DNA of 23,973 nucleotides from NCBI GenBank assembly GCA_046303115.1, contig JBKCGZ010000075.1, forward strand, positions 1-23,973, read 5' to 3'. Below the pieces are notes generated by a model, which saw only the letters and a list, made by a program, of their open reading frames with translations, ran no database searches and was not told the DNA's origin. This DNA is from CAINEC01 sp046303115 (GTDB lineage: Bacteria; Bacteroidota; Bacteroidia; AKYH767-A; OLB10). Made by a program: the position numbers and the translations under genes. Shown here piece by piece: positions 18,601 to 23,973 of the stretch. The stretch's first letter is position 1, and each line of letters starts with the position of its first letter.

Positions 18601-21600
18601 GGAAGTTGTTCGACAGCAGCTCGTGTACCGGTAGCTATAACTGTAAATACTCCTCCTGTAATCACAGCTTCATCTTCATTGTCATCTGCAGTATGTCAAG
18701 GAAATTCTGCCACATTATCTGTGACTAGCAGTAATGCGAATTACTCTTACACTTGGAATGGTAATCCAGGAGGATCAGCAGGAACAGGAAGTTCAATTAC
18801 TGTTACTCCTTCGGTATCTACGGTTTATACAGTTACAGCTACAGATTTATCGAATGGTCCTTTTGCAGGATGTAACGCTGTTCAAAATGTTACTGTAAAT
18901 ATTAACCCTCTTCCAACTACTCCAGTTGTTACGGCATCAGCTGCTGTTTCTTGTCCAGGTACATCTGTAACCTTAACAGCAACTTCAACTGCTTCTGGTT
19001 CTCAGGTGATTCCGACGACATATCCTGGTTATTCAAACTCATTCCCTTCAACTGCAGATGAACAAATCTTCGGTGTTACTTTCGGATCAATGGTAAATAA
19101 CCAATCAGAGAGTTGTGGAACTAACTACACCGATTATTCATCATCTATAATTGCGCCTACAGTTACTGCTGGTCAGTCTGTTCCATTTGAAGTTCGTCAG
19201 AACGAGTGTGATGGTGCAACGTATTATGCTGCTGGTGTATCAATCTACATCGATTACAATCGTGATGGTGACTGGAATGATGCTGGCGAGCAGGCGTATA
19301 CATCTAATGGTACATTTGCAGCATCTGGAGCATCTCCTTCTGGTGATTATGTTTATTCTGGCAACATTACAATCCCTTCAGGAGCAACTGCAGGTTTAAC
19401 TAAAATGCGTGTTGTTCTTGCAGAGGGTGTATCTTCTCCTTCTCCAACAGAATCTTTCTCGTATGGGGAACAAGAAGATTATGCAGTTAATATTTTAGGA
19501 CCTGCTTCAACATTTAATTGGTCGACAGGTGGAACAGGATCAAGTATTTCTGTAACACCAGCAGCAGGTAGTACAACTTATACAGTCACTGCGACATCAG
19601 CTGCTGGTTGTACTTCTGCAGTGGGTACTTATACTATTACTACTTCAAATCCTCCATCACCAGTGTTAACTGCAACAGATACTACATTGTGTGCTCCTAA
19701 CTCAATCAACATTTATGTTGTAGATAACGGAACATATACTGGCGGATATCCAGCAGGAACAACAGTAGAGTGGTTAGGATATGGTTCAACAGGAGATCCT
19801 GCAACAACACCAATTAACTCATCACAAGGTTCAACATTCCAGGCTAAGGTTACCTTACCTACCGGATGTTATGCAAACTCTAATACAGTAACAGTAACAA
19901 CACGTGATATCGTGGTTGTTCCAACAATCTCTCCAGCAGCTTGTGGAAACAGCAATGGTAAAGTAATCGCTCAGATTGCAAGTGCACCAGCGGCTCCTTA
20001 CAACTATGTATGGACAGATGGAACAAATACAATCCGTAATGTTACTTCATCTAATACAACAGACTCAATCACAGGATTAGCACCAGGAACATATTACTTA
20101 TCAGTATATGACAACCAAGGCGGTTCATTAAGCTGTTCAGCAAGTAACCTTGCTTATACAGTAGGTGGATCAACCCCAGCGGTATTATCTGCAACATCAA
20201 CTAACATTACATGTAATGGAACAGGAGATGGAACAGTAGGTGTAACAATTACAAGTGGTGGAGCGGCTCCATTCACATATAGCTGGTCAAACGGTGCAAC
20301 AACAGCAAGTCAATTAGGCTTACAAGCTGGAACGTACACAGTAACAGTATCGGATGTATACGGATGTAGCTCTTCAGAAACAGTAACGGTAACTGAGCCT
20401 GCAGCAATCAGCGCAACAGAAACAATTACGCAACCTTGCGTAGGAGGAACAAATGGTTCAATCGCGTTGAATGTAACAGGTGGTACAGGTACAGTAAGTG
20501 TAGACTGGTTTGATGCTGCAATTAACCAATTAACAAGTGGTAACACATTATCAAGCATTGGTGCAGGTACATACTATGCATTAATGACAGATGCTAACTC
20601 TTGTACAAACATTGGTGAGTACACAGTAACAGAAGTTGGTCAGACATTTACAACTTCAGAGAGTGCTTGCGATACTTATACATGGTCTCAGAACAGCCAA
20701 ACATATACTGCTAGTGGATCTTATACTTCAGTTTCTGGTTGCGATACTTATGTATTAAACTTAACAATCACTCCAAGTACAAGCAATACAACAAGTGTTT
20801 CTTCATGCGGAAGTTATGTTTGGGCTGTAGACGGTAACACGTATACACAATCAGGAACGTACTCTTCTGTATCGGGATGTAATACGGAGTATTTGAACTT
20901 AACAATAATTAATGTTTCTATCAGCAGTTTAACACCATCGACGGGCTCAGTAGGTACAACAGTAGTAATCAGCGGAGCTGACTTTACAGGTGCAACTGGC
21001 GTATCGTTTAATGGTGCAGCGGCTACAAGTTTCACAGTAGATAACAACGGACAGATTACGGTAACGGTACCAGCAGGAGCCACAACTGGCCCTGTAACAG
21101 TAGCCGTTGGCTTATGTTCAGCGACATCTAGCGGAAACTTTACAATGAGTTCAAGTGCAACGCTTAACTTAAAGGCATATATGCAAGGATACTATGCAGG
21201 AAGTGGATTGATGACTTCTGTGTTAGCAAATCAAGGTGTAAGCACAAACAGTAACGAAGTGGATACAATCACAGTTGAATTATACGACGGCGCAACAGGA
21301 GCTACATTAGCAGCTTCAGCAAGCGGTGTAATATTAACAGATGGTACAGTTTCGTTAAGCTTGCCAGGAAGTGTAGTAGGAAATAGCTACTATATTGCGG
21401 TGAAACACAGAAACACAGTGGCTACATGGTCAGCATCAGCGGTAACAATGGGCGCAACGACATCATACGACTTTACAACAGCGGCAACGCAAGCGTACGG
21501 CGACAATATGATTGAAGTGGCAACAGGAGTTTACGCAATGTTCACTGGCGATATCAATCAAGATGAGTTTATCGATCCATTTGATTATCCATCATTTGAA

Positions 21601-21729
21601 TTTGATAATGTAACTTTCGCGGGTGGATACTTGGCAACAGACCTTAACGGTGATGGCTTCGTAGATCCATTTGACTATCCAGTATTTGAGTTGAACAACG
21701 TTAACTTTGTAATGTCAGCTCATCCTTAA
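9691..21729 (+). CDS. Giant exported multidomain surface protein (Ig-like, beta-helix, nested GEVED, SprB-like, IPT/TIG, dockerin-like C-terminus)
   Basis: A 4012-residue secreted protein, probably an adhesin or extracellular scaffold. A signal peptide lies at residues 1-38 (basic start, hydrophobic core, cleavage near AFS-QS). Order by residue: Ig-like domains (about 40-385); N/T/S-rich parallel beta-helix ending in DIGADEF (about 386-1214); an Fn/Ig-like unit (about 1218-1322); five GEVED domains (about 1351-1511, 1771-1934, 2196-2364, 2624-2765, 3103-3270) each carrying an 'I.WIDxNRDG'-like strand and a G-E-x-E-D-Y end, each set inside an Ig-like domain; SprB-like repeats (about 3408-3650); two CxxYxW modules (about 3657-3740); an IPT/TIG fold (about 3744-3817); a beta domain starting LKAYMQGYY (about 3827-3938); and two calcium loops (D3954-D3965, D3984-D3995). 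No canonical type IX sorting domain is visible. ATG 9691 fits the signal peptide. Confidence 0.93.
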   Translation: MTKNYTQQKRPSLSSLLLRWLFAFSTMLICLFAGSAFSQSCTGVPSSAGVASASLTSVCPNSTVALTVLGASTDAGIQYQWYEASTTGGPYTAVALANDTVFNTGSLAFTTYYVMAVKCVATGDSVLTNEVGITVLPPLPASITLAASSTSVCAGASVTITATPTNGGTPTYVFYVNGNQVQSGASDSYTYTPANGDVVTAQMTSTATCVTGSPASSNSISITVSSASITGSTVFCVGGSTTLTASANPAATDYAWTLNGSALATTSSITASAAGVYAVVTTDANGCTATASQTVSEAGNPTVSISSDCSTLLAGNSAALSASATANFGTITNYQWVLNGSTNVGTNSSSYNASTGGSYTCVVTNSAGCTGISNAVVIENTSALNGAYTIGGIGCNNFTSFANAFAALNARGVSGNVTFTVANAYTETAPSGGLTLNMCALSSSLLPSATQTITFINGGATKPVISAGVGASTTVDAIIKLVGVDYVTFNGINVAESASNTTATTRAEWGYALLKCDGNNGSNNNSIINCSITLNKANTASRGIYSGNHTDLNTTALTYTGASNDLTQVDASRNGRNTFYGNAIQNVYMAISLNGNATASVNQSLNDTLNAIGVIGQAANVITNFGGGSVACIAVGGANQRGITIDNNSITGGTGTTAALTAINPGAGVWGKIRNNTISLTGSGTTVALRGIECSFSGGSNADPNIVIISGNTVTLTSTTITTGAGTGILCTAGGVGVQNTVTGNTVTGCSLTSTTGGFNGISMSHTSTNSVNNVSNNTITSNTLSGTGQFLGVSCFQTSAAVVNGTATLSNNNVSSNTKTSTGNMFCVYNGLGAGSSVTLTENNNTVNGNVIAGGSAACTLVGVTAQGTTFTMNGNTITNNSVTAVNGTAVGNVLAIQSSGASTISSAITNNTVNGVTLGGVSSGACLVRGILATTAATDVRVISGNDISNVNTSFTTSATCIGIIVATGGDCQIKNNKIHNFTPGQNGSVFSGAKGIIVSGGATTSIYNNLIGFDYTSAVPVLTSNNAIVGVEVTAGSATNIYYNTIRLAGSGSGTGFGSSGINLTSTTPVVDIRNNIVSNTMNGGGATASAASVGLRRVATALTGYSSTSNNNLWFTSAIPAAATALYFDGTTAYASLADFKTQVAGRESNSVTENISPSFISTNGTSANFLHITSGTATFAESGGSSISGINTDYDGDVRSFPSDIGADEFAGTPIAPYITSVTASPSTSGACTPTDRTITAVAIGPVNPITGVVLNYSYNGTAQTPIAMTNGGSGNTWTGVIPGATPGNAVVTYSVTATDGTFSVTTNGPSSYQDAYLTGYSLTATSSSSSICFGSSVNLSAYIGGPATAPSYGPANATSTADEDILGVTFGTLSNTSTCATTGGPGSTLNQYSNYTTSVQAPLIVAGQTYSFSVTVGTCGGVYTNRSVIYIDWNRDGDYLDANEQTAEPAAVSGPHVWTGTITAPTNLSPGKTGMRVITNEVTTVTAPTATFSWGEVEDYYLNLAGGAGFTYSWSDGVNTVFTGTGTFTPSAVGTYSLNAVGTDVNGCILQAAPVIIAVNEIPTAPAATNSTQCGLAIPTASVASTTTNTNPGFNWYANATGGSPLQSSTSATYNTAISTTTTFYVSEINIASGCESARTPVTVTVVSPDPIAITSSANNVCPGVGVTLTINQTGTNNNYVYTWNGNGLSAGTTGNPIVVTPTVGGSNTYSVTATDAALGCVNNASFTITAVAPPSITGSSATPGTICAGSPSTLLGTTTVIGTGPQSEPTGYPASNATSTADEEILNVIFKSINQSSTCATLAPGAGSILNQYSNYTTSVSAPSITTNEVVSFSVQIGTCGGNYTNRSVIYIDWNRDGDFLDLNETAATEPAGVVGAHTWNGTLTVPSNALAGVTRMRVINNETTGITASNVTYTWGETEDYIVNILAPVQEAGTYTWSWSDGSSVISNTNTATVNPTTTSSYIVTATDPLTTCTSSATVTVNVNPLPAAPVATSSSQCGVGVPTCSVSSSESGVSFNWYNSAVGGTLIQGGGSTLTSTSINTSTTFYVSALNTTTNCEGPRTAVLAEVVQPDAVTANVSASTICIGSSIDLSVSQTGSNNTYSYTWNGGAGSGITSALSGGSQTVTPTAIGTYTYTVNAVDGGCLASSTVTVNVSGFPNVSSITASPSTICDGSSSTLSATSLIQSSGPQTAPSGYPGYSNSFPSTDDEQIFSVSFGSMTNNQAETCASNYTDYSGLVPTPTVVSGASVPFEVRQNECDGATYYSNGLSIYIDWNRDGDWADAGEQAYTSNGLSASFGVSPGGDNVRSGNITIPSTAAAGVTKMRVIMAEGVSSPAFNEPFTYGEQEDYLINVIGATPDLSATFTWNPGNLSGSSVSVSPSSTTTYSLAITNSAGCTSTSSVTVNVNPIPSSPTATPSTQCGNGIPTASVTSTSGEASPVYSWYTSATGGAPIQQSASNTLTSTVITTSTTFYVAEVYPSTGCESVRTAVFAEVIAPDAITANASNTTICLGNSINLSVSQTGSTNNYSYSWNGTAGGGITSALSGGNQTVTPTAAGSYVYTVNAVDGSCNTAATVSVTVNELPNIYSAASSASMTCLGTAVTLAAYAGDNTPAPTTYCTTSNFGGSAITNVTINTLNRSSGAQFAFPYYESVSEATATTALVPGNSYTVSLTTDAAAIASVWIDFNRDGVYDASEWVQPFTSATSGSAVITVPATAVSGKTGMRVRTRAAGNINGSGDACTGMGSGETEDYTITILSAAGSFVWTDGTSTVSAVNPATITPTANTTYYAILTGSNGCTASSSGISVSVISTPDVPAISQSVDTVCFSGNVNFTITNAQGGVTYQWQSSSTGAAGSFTDISGANGSTYSVTGLAATTYYQVVASCGSNVTTSAVKMVYRSAPAVVSTVGATRCGPGDVTVSASGSGTFEWYAGSVSTAILGTGSSFTINLTANTTLWVNAREGSCSTAARVPVAITVNTPPVITASSSLSSAVCQGNSATLSVTSSNANYSYTWNGNPGGSAGTGSSITVTPSVSTVYTVTATDLSNGPFAGCNAVQNVTVNINPLPTTPVVTASAAVSCPGTSVTLTATSTASGSQVIPTTYPGYSNSFPSTADEQIFGVTFGSMVNNQSESCGTNYTDYSSSIIAPTVTAGQSVPFEVRQNECDGATYYAAGVSIYIDYNRDGDWNDAGEQAYTSNGTFAASGASPSGDYVYSGNITIPSGATAGLTKMRVVLAEGVSSPSPTESFSYGEQEDYAVNILGPASTFNWSTGGTGSSISVTPAAGSTTYTVTATSAAGCTSAVGTYTITTSNPPSPVLTATDTTLCAPNSINIYVVDNGTYTGGYPAGTTVEWLGYGSTGDPATTPINSSQGSTFQAKVTLPTGCYANSNTVTVTTRDIVVVPTISPAACGNSNGKVIAQIASAPAAPYNYVWTDGTNTIRNVTSSNTTDSITGLAPGTYYLSVYDNQGGSLSCSASNLAYTVGGSTPAVLSATSTNITCNGTGDGTVGVTITSGGAAPFTYSWSNGATTASQLGLQAGTYTVTVSDVYGCSSSETVTVTEPAAISATETITQPCVGGTNGSIALNVTGGTGTVSVDWFDAAINQLTSGNTLSSIGAGTYYALMTDANSCTNIGEYTVTEVGQTFTTSESACDTYTWSQNSQTYTASGSYTSVSGCDTYVLNLTITPSTSNTTSVSSCGSYVWAVDGNTYTQSGTYSSVSGCNTEYLNLTIINVSISSLTPSTGSVGTTVVISGADFTGATGVSFNGAAATSFTVDNNGQITVTVPAGATTGPVTVAVGLCSATSSGNFTMSSSATLNLKAYMQGYYAGSGLMTSVLANQGVSTNSNEVDTITVELYDGATGATLAASASGVILTDGTVSLSLPGSVVGNSYYIAVKHRNTVATWSASAVTMGATTSYDFTTAATQAYGDNMIEVATGVYAMFTGDINQDEFIDPFDYPSFEFDNVTFAGGYLATDLNGDGFVDPFDYPVFELNNVNFVMSAHP
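13741..19500 (+). repeat. Higher-order coding repeat: five GEVED-in-Ig units spaced about 420-480 codons
   Basis: GEVED domains begin near 13741, 15001, 16276, 17560 and 18998, so spacings are about 420, 425, 428 and 479 codons. Each unit is [Ig half, GEVED, Ig half] followed by further Ig-like domains such as 'QCG...F.WY' and 'C.G....YSYTWNG'; the fourth interval has an extra Ig-like domain. Copies 1 and 2 are most alike (TNRSVIYIDWNRDGD in both) and copies 3 and 5 are most alike (VPFEVRQNECDGATYY in both). The repeat is at protein level; the DNA has diverged. Confidence 0.8.
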
Positions 21730-21737
21730 AATTAAAT

Positions 21738-21773
21738 CAGTGAAGGGGAGAGTTAAATCTCTCCCCCCAACTG
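21738..21773 (+). promoter_or_regulatory. Intercistronic hairpin between the giant gene and the dockerin-like gene
   Basis: GGGGAGAG (21745-21752) pairs perfectly with CTCTCCCC (21759-21766) around a TTAAAT loop. An outer CAGT (21738-21741) pairs with ACTG (21770-21773) across a 3x3 internal loop. It starts 9 nt after the giant gene's stop. No T-run follows, so full intrinsic termination is unlikely; partial termination or protection of the upstream mRNA 3' end fits better. Confidence 0.65.
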
Positions 21774-21805
21774 AAATAAGAACATAAAAACATATAAATT
21801 ATTCA

Positions 21806-22117
21806 ATGAAAAAAGTATTTTTAATTTGTTTGGTAATGATTGCTACCAATGTGGCATTAGCGCAATCGAGCACTAATAACGCATACGCAGATAATCAGGC
21901 TGAAGTAGAGCCAGGAGTATTTGCGATATTTTCTGGCGACTTAAATCAAGATGGATTTATTGATCCGTTTGATTACACGATGTTGGAAGCAGATAATTTA
22001 GTATTTGCTTACGGATACGTGGTGTCTGATTTAAATGGAGATGGCTTCGTAGATCCTTACGATTATGTAATATTTGAAAAGAATAATTTAAATTTTGTTG
22101 GTTCAATACATCCTTAA
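21806..22117 (+). CDS. Small secreted protein made of a stand-alone dockerin-like double calcium-loop module
   Basis: A 103-residue protein. Residues 1-20 are a clean signal peptide (MKKVFLICLVMIATNVALAQ, cleavage near ALA-QS). The mature ~83 residues are almost only a dockerin-like module with two loops, D45-x-N47-x-D49...D53..D56 and D75-x-N77-x-D79...D83..D86, 30 residues apart as in type I dockerins. From 'NAYADN' to 'IHP' it aligns without obvious gaps to the last ~79 residues of the giant protein ('QAYGDN' to 'AHP'), including GDxNQD and DLNGDGFVDP. So it looks like the giant protein's C-terminal module detached and given its own export signal. It sits 76 bp after the giant gene and 21 bp before the next gene. 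Role is unknown: calcium-dependent partner binding, capping or competition are possible. Confidence 0.85.
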   Translation: MKKVFLICLVMIATNVALAQSSTNNAYADNQAEVEPGVFAIFSGDLNQDGFIDPFDYTMLEADNLVFAYGYVVSDLNGDGFVDPYDYVIFEKNNLNFVGSIHP

Positions 22118-22138
22118 AAAAATAATCCAAATTATAAT

Positions 22139-23973
22139 ATGAAAAACACTACCAAATTAATGAGCATCAAGGGAATGGTTATTCTCTTCGTGCTAATGTT
22201 TACGAGTGTGACGAATATGTTTGCAGTAGCAACAGGAGGATATACATTCTCTAATTGCTCAGCTGGAGCAAACTATATCGAGTTTCAGATAAACTTAACT
22301 AATACCAGTACAGCTGGAGAGGTTATTTATTTGAATACTGCATCACCTATTCGTATTAACCATGCAGCAGGTATAGTTCCAGCAGGAACAAATACCTTTA
22401 CTTTTGCCTATATAGCAGGATCCGCAGATGCATCTGTAGCTCCGTTATATGCTACATTAGGAACTACTTACAATGTTGCTTACACGGCATCGTCAAGATT
22501 GATGCAGGTAACGCATGCAAACTCGGTATTAGGTAATTCGTCTTCGGCGGTTAATTGCCCAATTCAGCCAGGTGCAACAGTTAGCGTTGGTAAATTTCGT
22601 TTAACGATTACTAACACAAACTTTGTTGCTGGTCAGTCAGCAGGAATGACATGGTCGACAACATCTGGATTCGTTGCATACATTGGTACAGCGATAACAT
22701 CAACTGCATTTAGTTCGACGGCTGGAAATCGTACATTAGGAACACCTTGTTCAATCACGATTCCTTCATCATGTACTGCACCTAGCTTATCAGCAATTGT
22801 AAACAATCAAACATGTTCAAACGTAAATGATGGTTCAATCGATTTAACAGCATCAAACGGATCACCAGCACCAACATTTGCATGGTCAGGTCCAAACGGA
22901 TTTACAGCAACAACAGAAGATCTTAGTGCATTAGCACCAGGATCGTATACAGTAATAGCTTCATCAGGATCATGTACAACAACAGGTGCATATACAGTAG
23001 GAGCGGGATCAACAGCAAATACATTTACCAATTCAGTAACAGCATGTCAGACGTATACATGGTCTAAAAACGGACAAACGTATACGCAATCTGGAACCTA
23101 TACATCGGTAGATGGATGTACAACAGATATCTTGAATTTAACAATCAACGAAGCACCAGCATTACCAACATTAGCATGTTATGAAACGGCAACGTTCAAC
23201 AATCAAACATGTTCATGGGATGTAACAGGTACACAACCTACACAACCAACGTTAGCATGTTATGAGTCAGCAACGTTCAATAATACAACATGTCAGTGGG
23301 ATGTAACAGGCACACAGCCAGCACAACCAACATTAGCATGTTATGAGTCAGCAACGTTCAACACTACAACATGTTCATGGGATGTAACAGGCACACAGCC
23401 AGCACAACCAACATTAGCATGTTATGAGTCAGCAACGTTCAACGGAACAACATGTCAGTGGGATGTAACAGGCACACAGCCATCTGCTCCATCTGGTTTA
23501 GCTTGCTATCAAACTGCAACATTCAATGGTACAACATGTCAGTGGGATGTAACAGGAACACAACCATCATTACCAACATTAGCATGTTATGAGACAGCAA
23601 CATTCAACGGCACAACATGTCAGTGGGATGTGACAGGCACTCAGCCATCATTACCAACGTTAGCATGTTATGAGACAGCAACATTCAACGGCACAACATG
23701 TCAGTGGGATGTAACAGGCACTCAGCCATCGTTACCAACGTTAGCATGTTACGAGACAGCAACATTCAACACTACAACATGTCAGTGGGATGTAACAGGA
23801 TCACCAGCAGCAGCGATTGTAACAACAGCATCAGCATGTGATGCTTATACATGGTCAGCTAACGGACAGTCATATACGCAATCAGGAACTTATTCTTACA
23901 ATGCAAACTGTCAGGATTATACATTAAACTTAACAATCACTGGTGTGTCTAGTACAAATACTTCATCAGTTAC
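22139..23973 (+). CDS. Exported repeat protein with possible cohesin-like N-terminal domain (partial, runs off right edge)
   Basis: The frame is open from ATG 22139 to the window end (611 codons, no stop). Residues 1-29 form a signal peptide (…VTNMFA). Residues about 33-200 form a beta-rich domain beginning 'GGYTFSNCSAGANYIEFQIN' with 'VSVGKFRLTITNTNF', resembling cohesin/carbohydrate-binding-like sandwiches at the N-terminus of some Bacteroidota exported proteins; this is inference from pattern. Then come an SprB-like repeat (about 219-287), a CxxYxW module (about 301-337), eight 27/28-residue two-Cys repeats (about 345-554), and the start of a second CxxYxW module (from about 565). It follows the dockerin-like gene by 21 bp in the same direction, so it is likely in one operon. 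The C-terminus, which would show its sorting signal, is not in the window. Confidence 0.9.
   Translation, partial: MKNTTKLMSIKGMVILFVLMFTSVTNMFAVATGGYTFSNCSAGANYIEFQINLTNTSTAGEVIYLNTASPIRINHAAGIVPAGTNTFTFAYIAGSADASVAPLYATLGTTYNVAYTASSRLMQVTHANSVLGNSSSAVNCPIQPGATVSVGKFRLTITNTNFVAGQSAGMTWSTTSGFVAYIGTAITSTAFSSTAGNRTLGTPCSITIPSSCTAPSLSAIVNNQTCSNVNDGSIDLTASNGSPAPTFAWSGPNGFTATTEDLSALAPGSYTVIASSGSCTTTGAYTVGAGSTANTFTNSVTACQTYTWSKNGQTYTQSGTYTSVDGCTTDILNLTINEAPALPTLACYETATFNNQTCSWDVTGTQPTQPTLACYESATFNNTTCQWDVTGTQPAQPTLACYESATFNTTTCSWDVTGTQPAQPTLACYESATFNGTTCQWDVTGTQPSAPSGLACYQTATFNGTTCQWDVTGTQPSLPTLACYETATFNGTTCQWDVTGTQPSLPTLACYETATFNGTTCQWDVTGTQPSLPTLACYETATFNTTTCQWDVTGSPAAAIVTTASACDAYTWSANGQSYTQSGTYSYNANCQDYTLNLTITGVSSTNTSSV
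23171..23800 (+). repeat. Tandem coding repeat, 8 copies of 81 bp (one 84 bp)
   Basis: Units begin at 23171, 23252, 23333, 23414, 23498, 23579, 23660 and 23741, each opening with codons for LACY. The period is 81 bp except for the fourth unit, which is 84 bp (one extra codon before the fifth). The consensus LACYETATFNGTTCQWDVTG plus a TQPxxPT linker holds two Cys about 10 residues apart and one Trp. Late units (6-8) are nearly identical in DNA, pointing to recent amplification or homogenisation. Confidence 0.95.

Noticed and set aside
23171..23800. CRISPR-like regular spacing of repeats
   Set aside because: The 81-bp units are contiguous, keep one reading frame and encode a conserved two-Cys peptide; there are no unique spacers of constant length.

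Overview
The window reads as chromosome of a low-GC member of the Bacteroidota, probably a Chitinophagales/Sphingobacteriales-type lineage; this placement is inference. The evidence is: TAnnTTTG (-7) promoter elements ahead of operons, little sign of Shine-Dalgarno sequences, many small Cys-anchored lipoproteins, a FISUMP-domain lipoprotein, and a giant exported protein built from Bacteroidota-type Ig-like, GEVED and SprB-like modules. I see no tRNA, rRNA, CRISPR array, transposase or phage gene.

Bases 1-7352 are a compact housekeeping block. It holds the 5' end of valS (minus), a DAACS-family dicarboxylate/amino-acid:cation symporter (plus), an NlpE-like lipoprotein (minus), an operon of GNAT acetyltransferase, aroC (chorismate synthase) and a small lipoprotein (minus), an ABC-F ATPase of the Uup type (plus), and a two-gene operon of rhomboid protease and aminotransferase class IV / PabC-like enzyme (minus). 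Genes abut or overlap by a few bases. Five transcription units here carry an exact TAnnTTTG element 0-17 nt ahead of the start codon, so several mRNAs may be leaderless or nearly so.

Bases 7353-9192 are sparse and AT-rich: two long intergenic stretches around one FISUMP lipoprotein. They hold a 23-bp direct repeat, small GC-rich hairpins standing out from the AT-rich surroundings, and a palindrome followed by a T-run.

Bases 9193-23973 appear to form one surface/secretion locus read left to right. The order is: a short unrecognised ORF with a hydrophobic segment; a 4012-residue exported multidomain protein; a strong intercistronic hairpin; a 103-residue secreted protein consisting only of a signal peptide and a dockerin-like double calcium loop; and a third exported protein that runs off the right edge and carries eight 27/28-residue two-Cys tandem repeats. 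The giant protein ends in the same dockerin-like module that forms the whole mature part of the small protein, and the giant and third proteins share SprB-like and CxxYxW-type modules. The giant protein also contains a higher-order repeat of about 420-480 residues in which a GEVED domain is inserted inside an Ig-like domain, five times. The third protein starts with a beta-rich domain that may be cohesin-like, so a dockerin/cohesin-type extracellular assembly is a testable but unproven reading.
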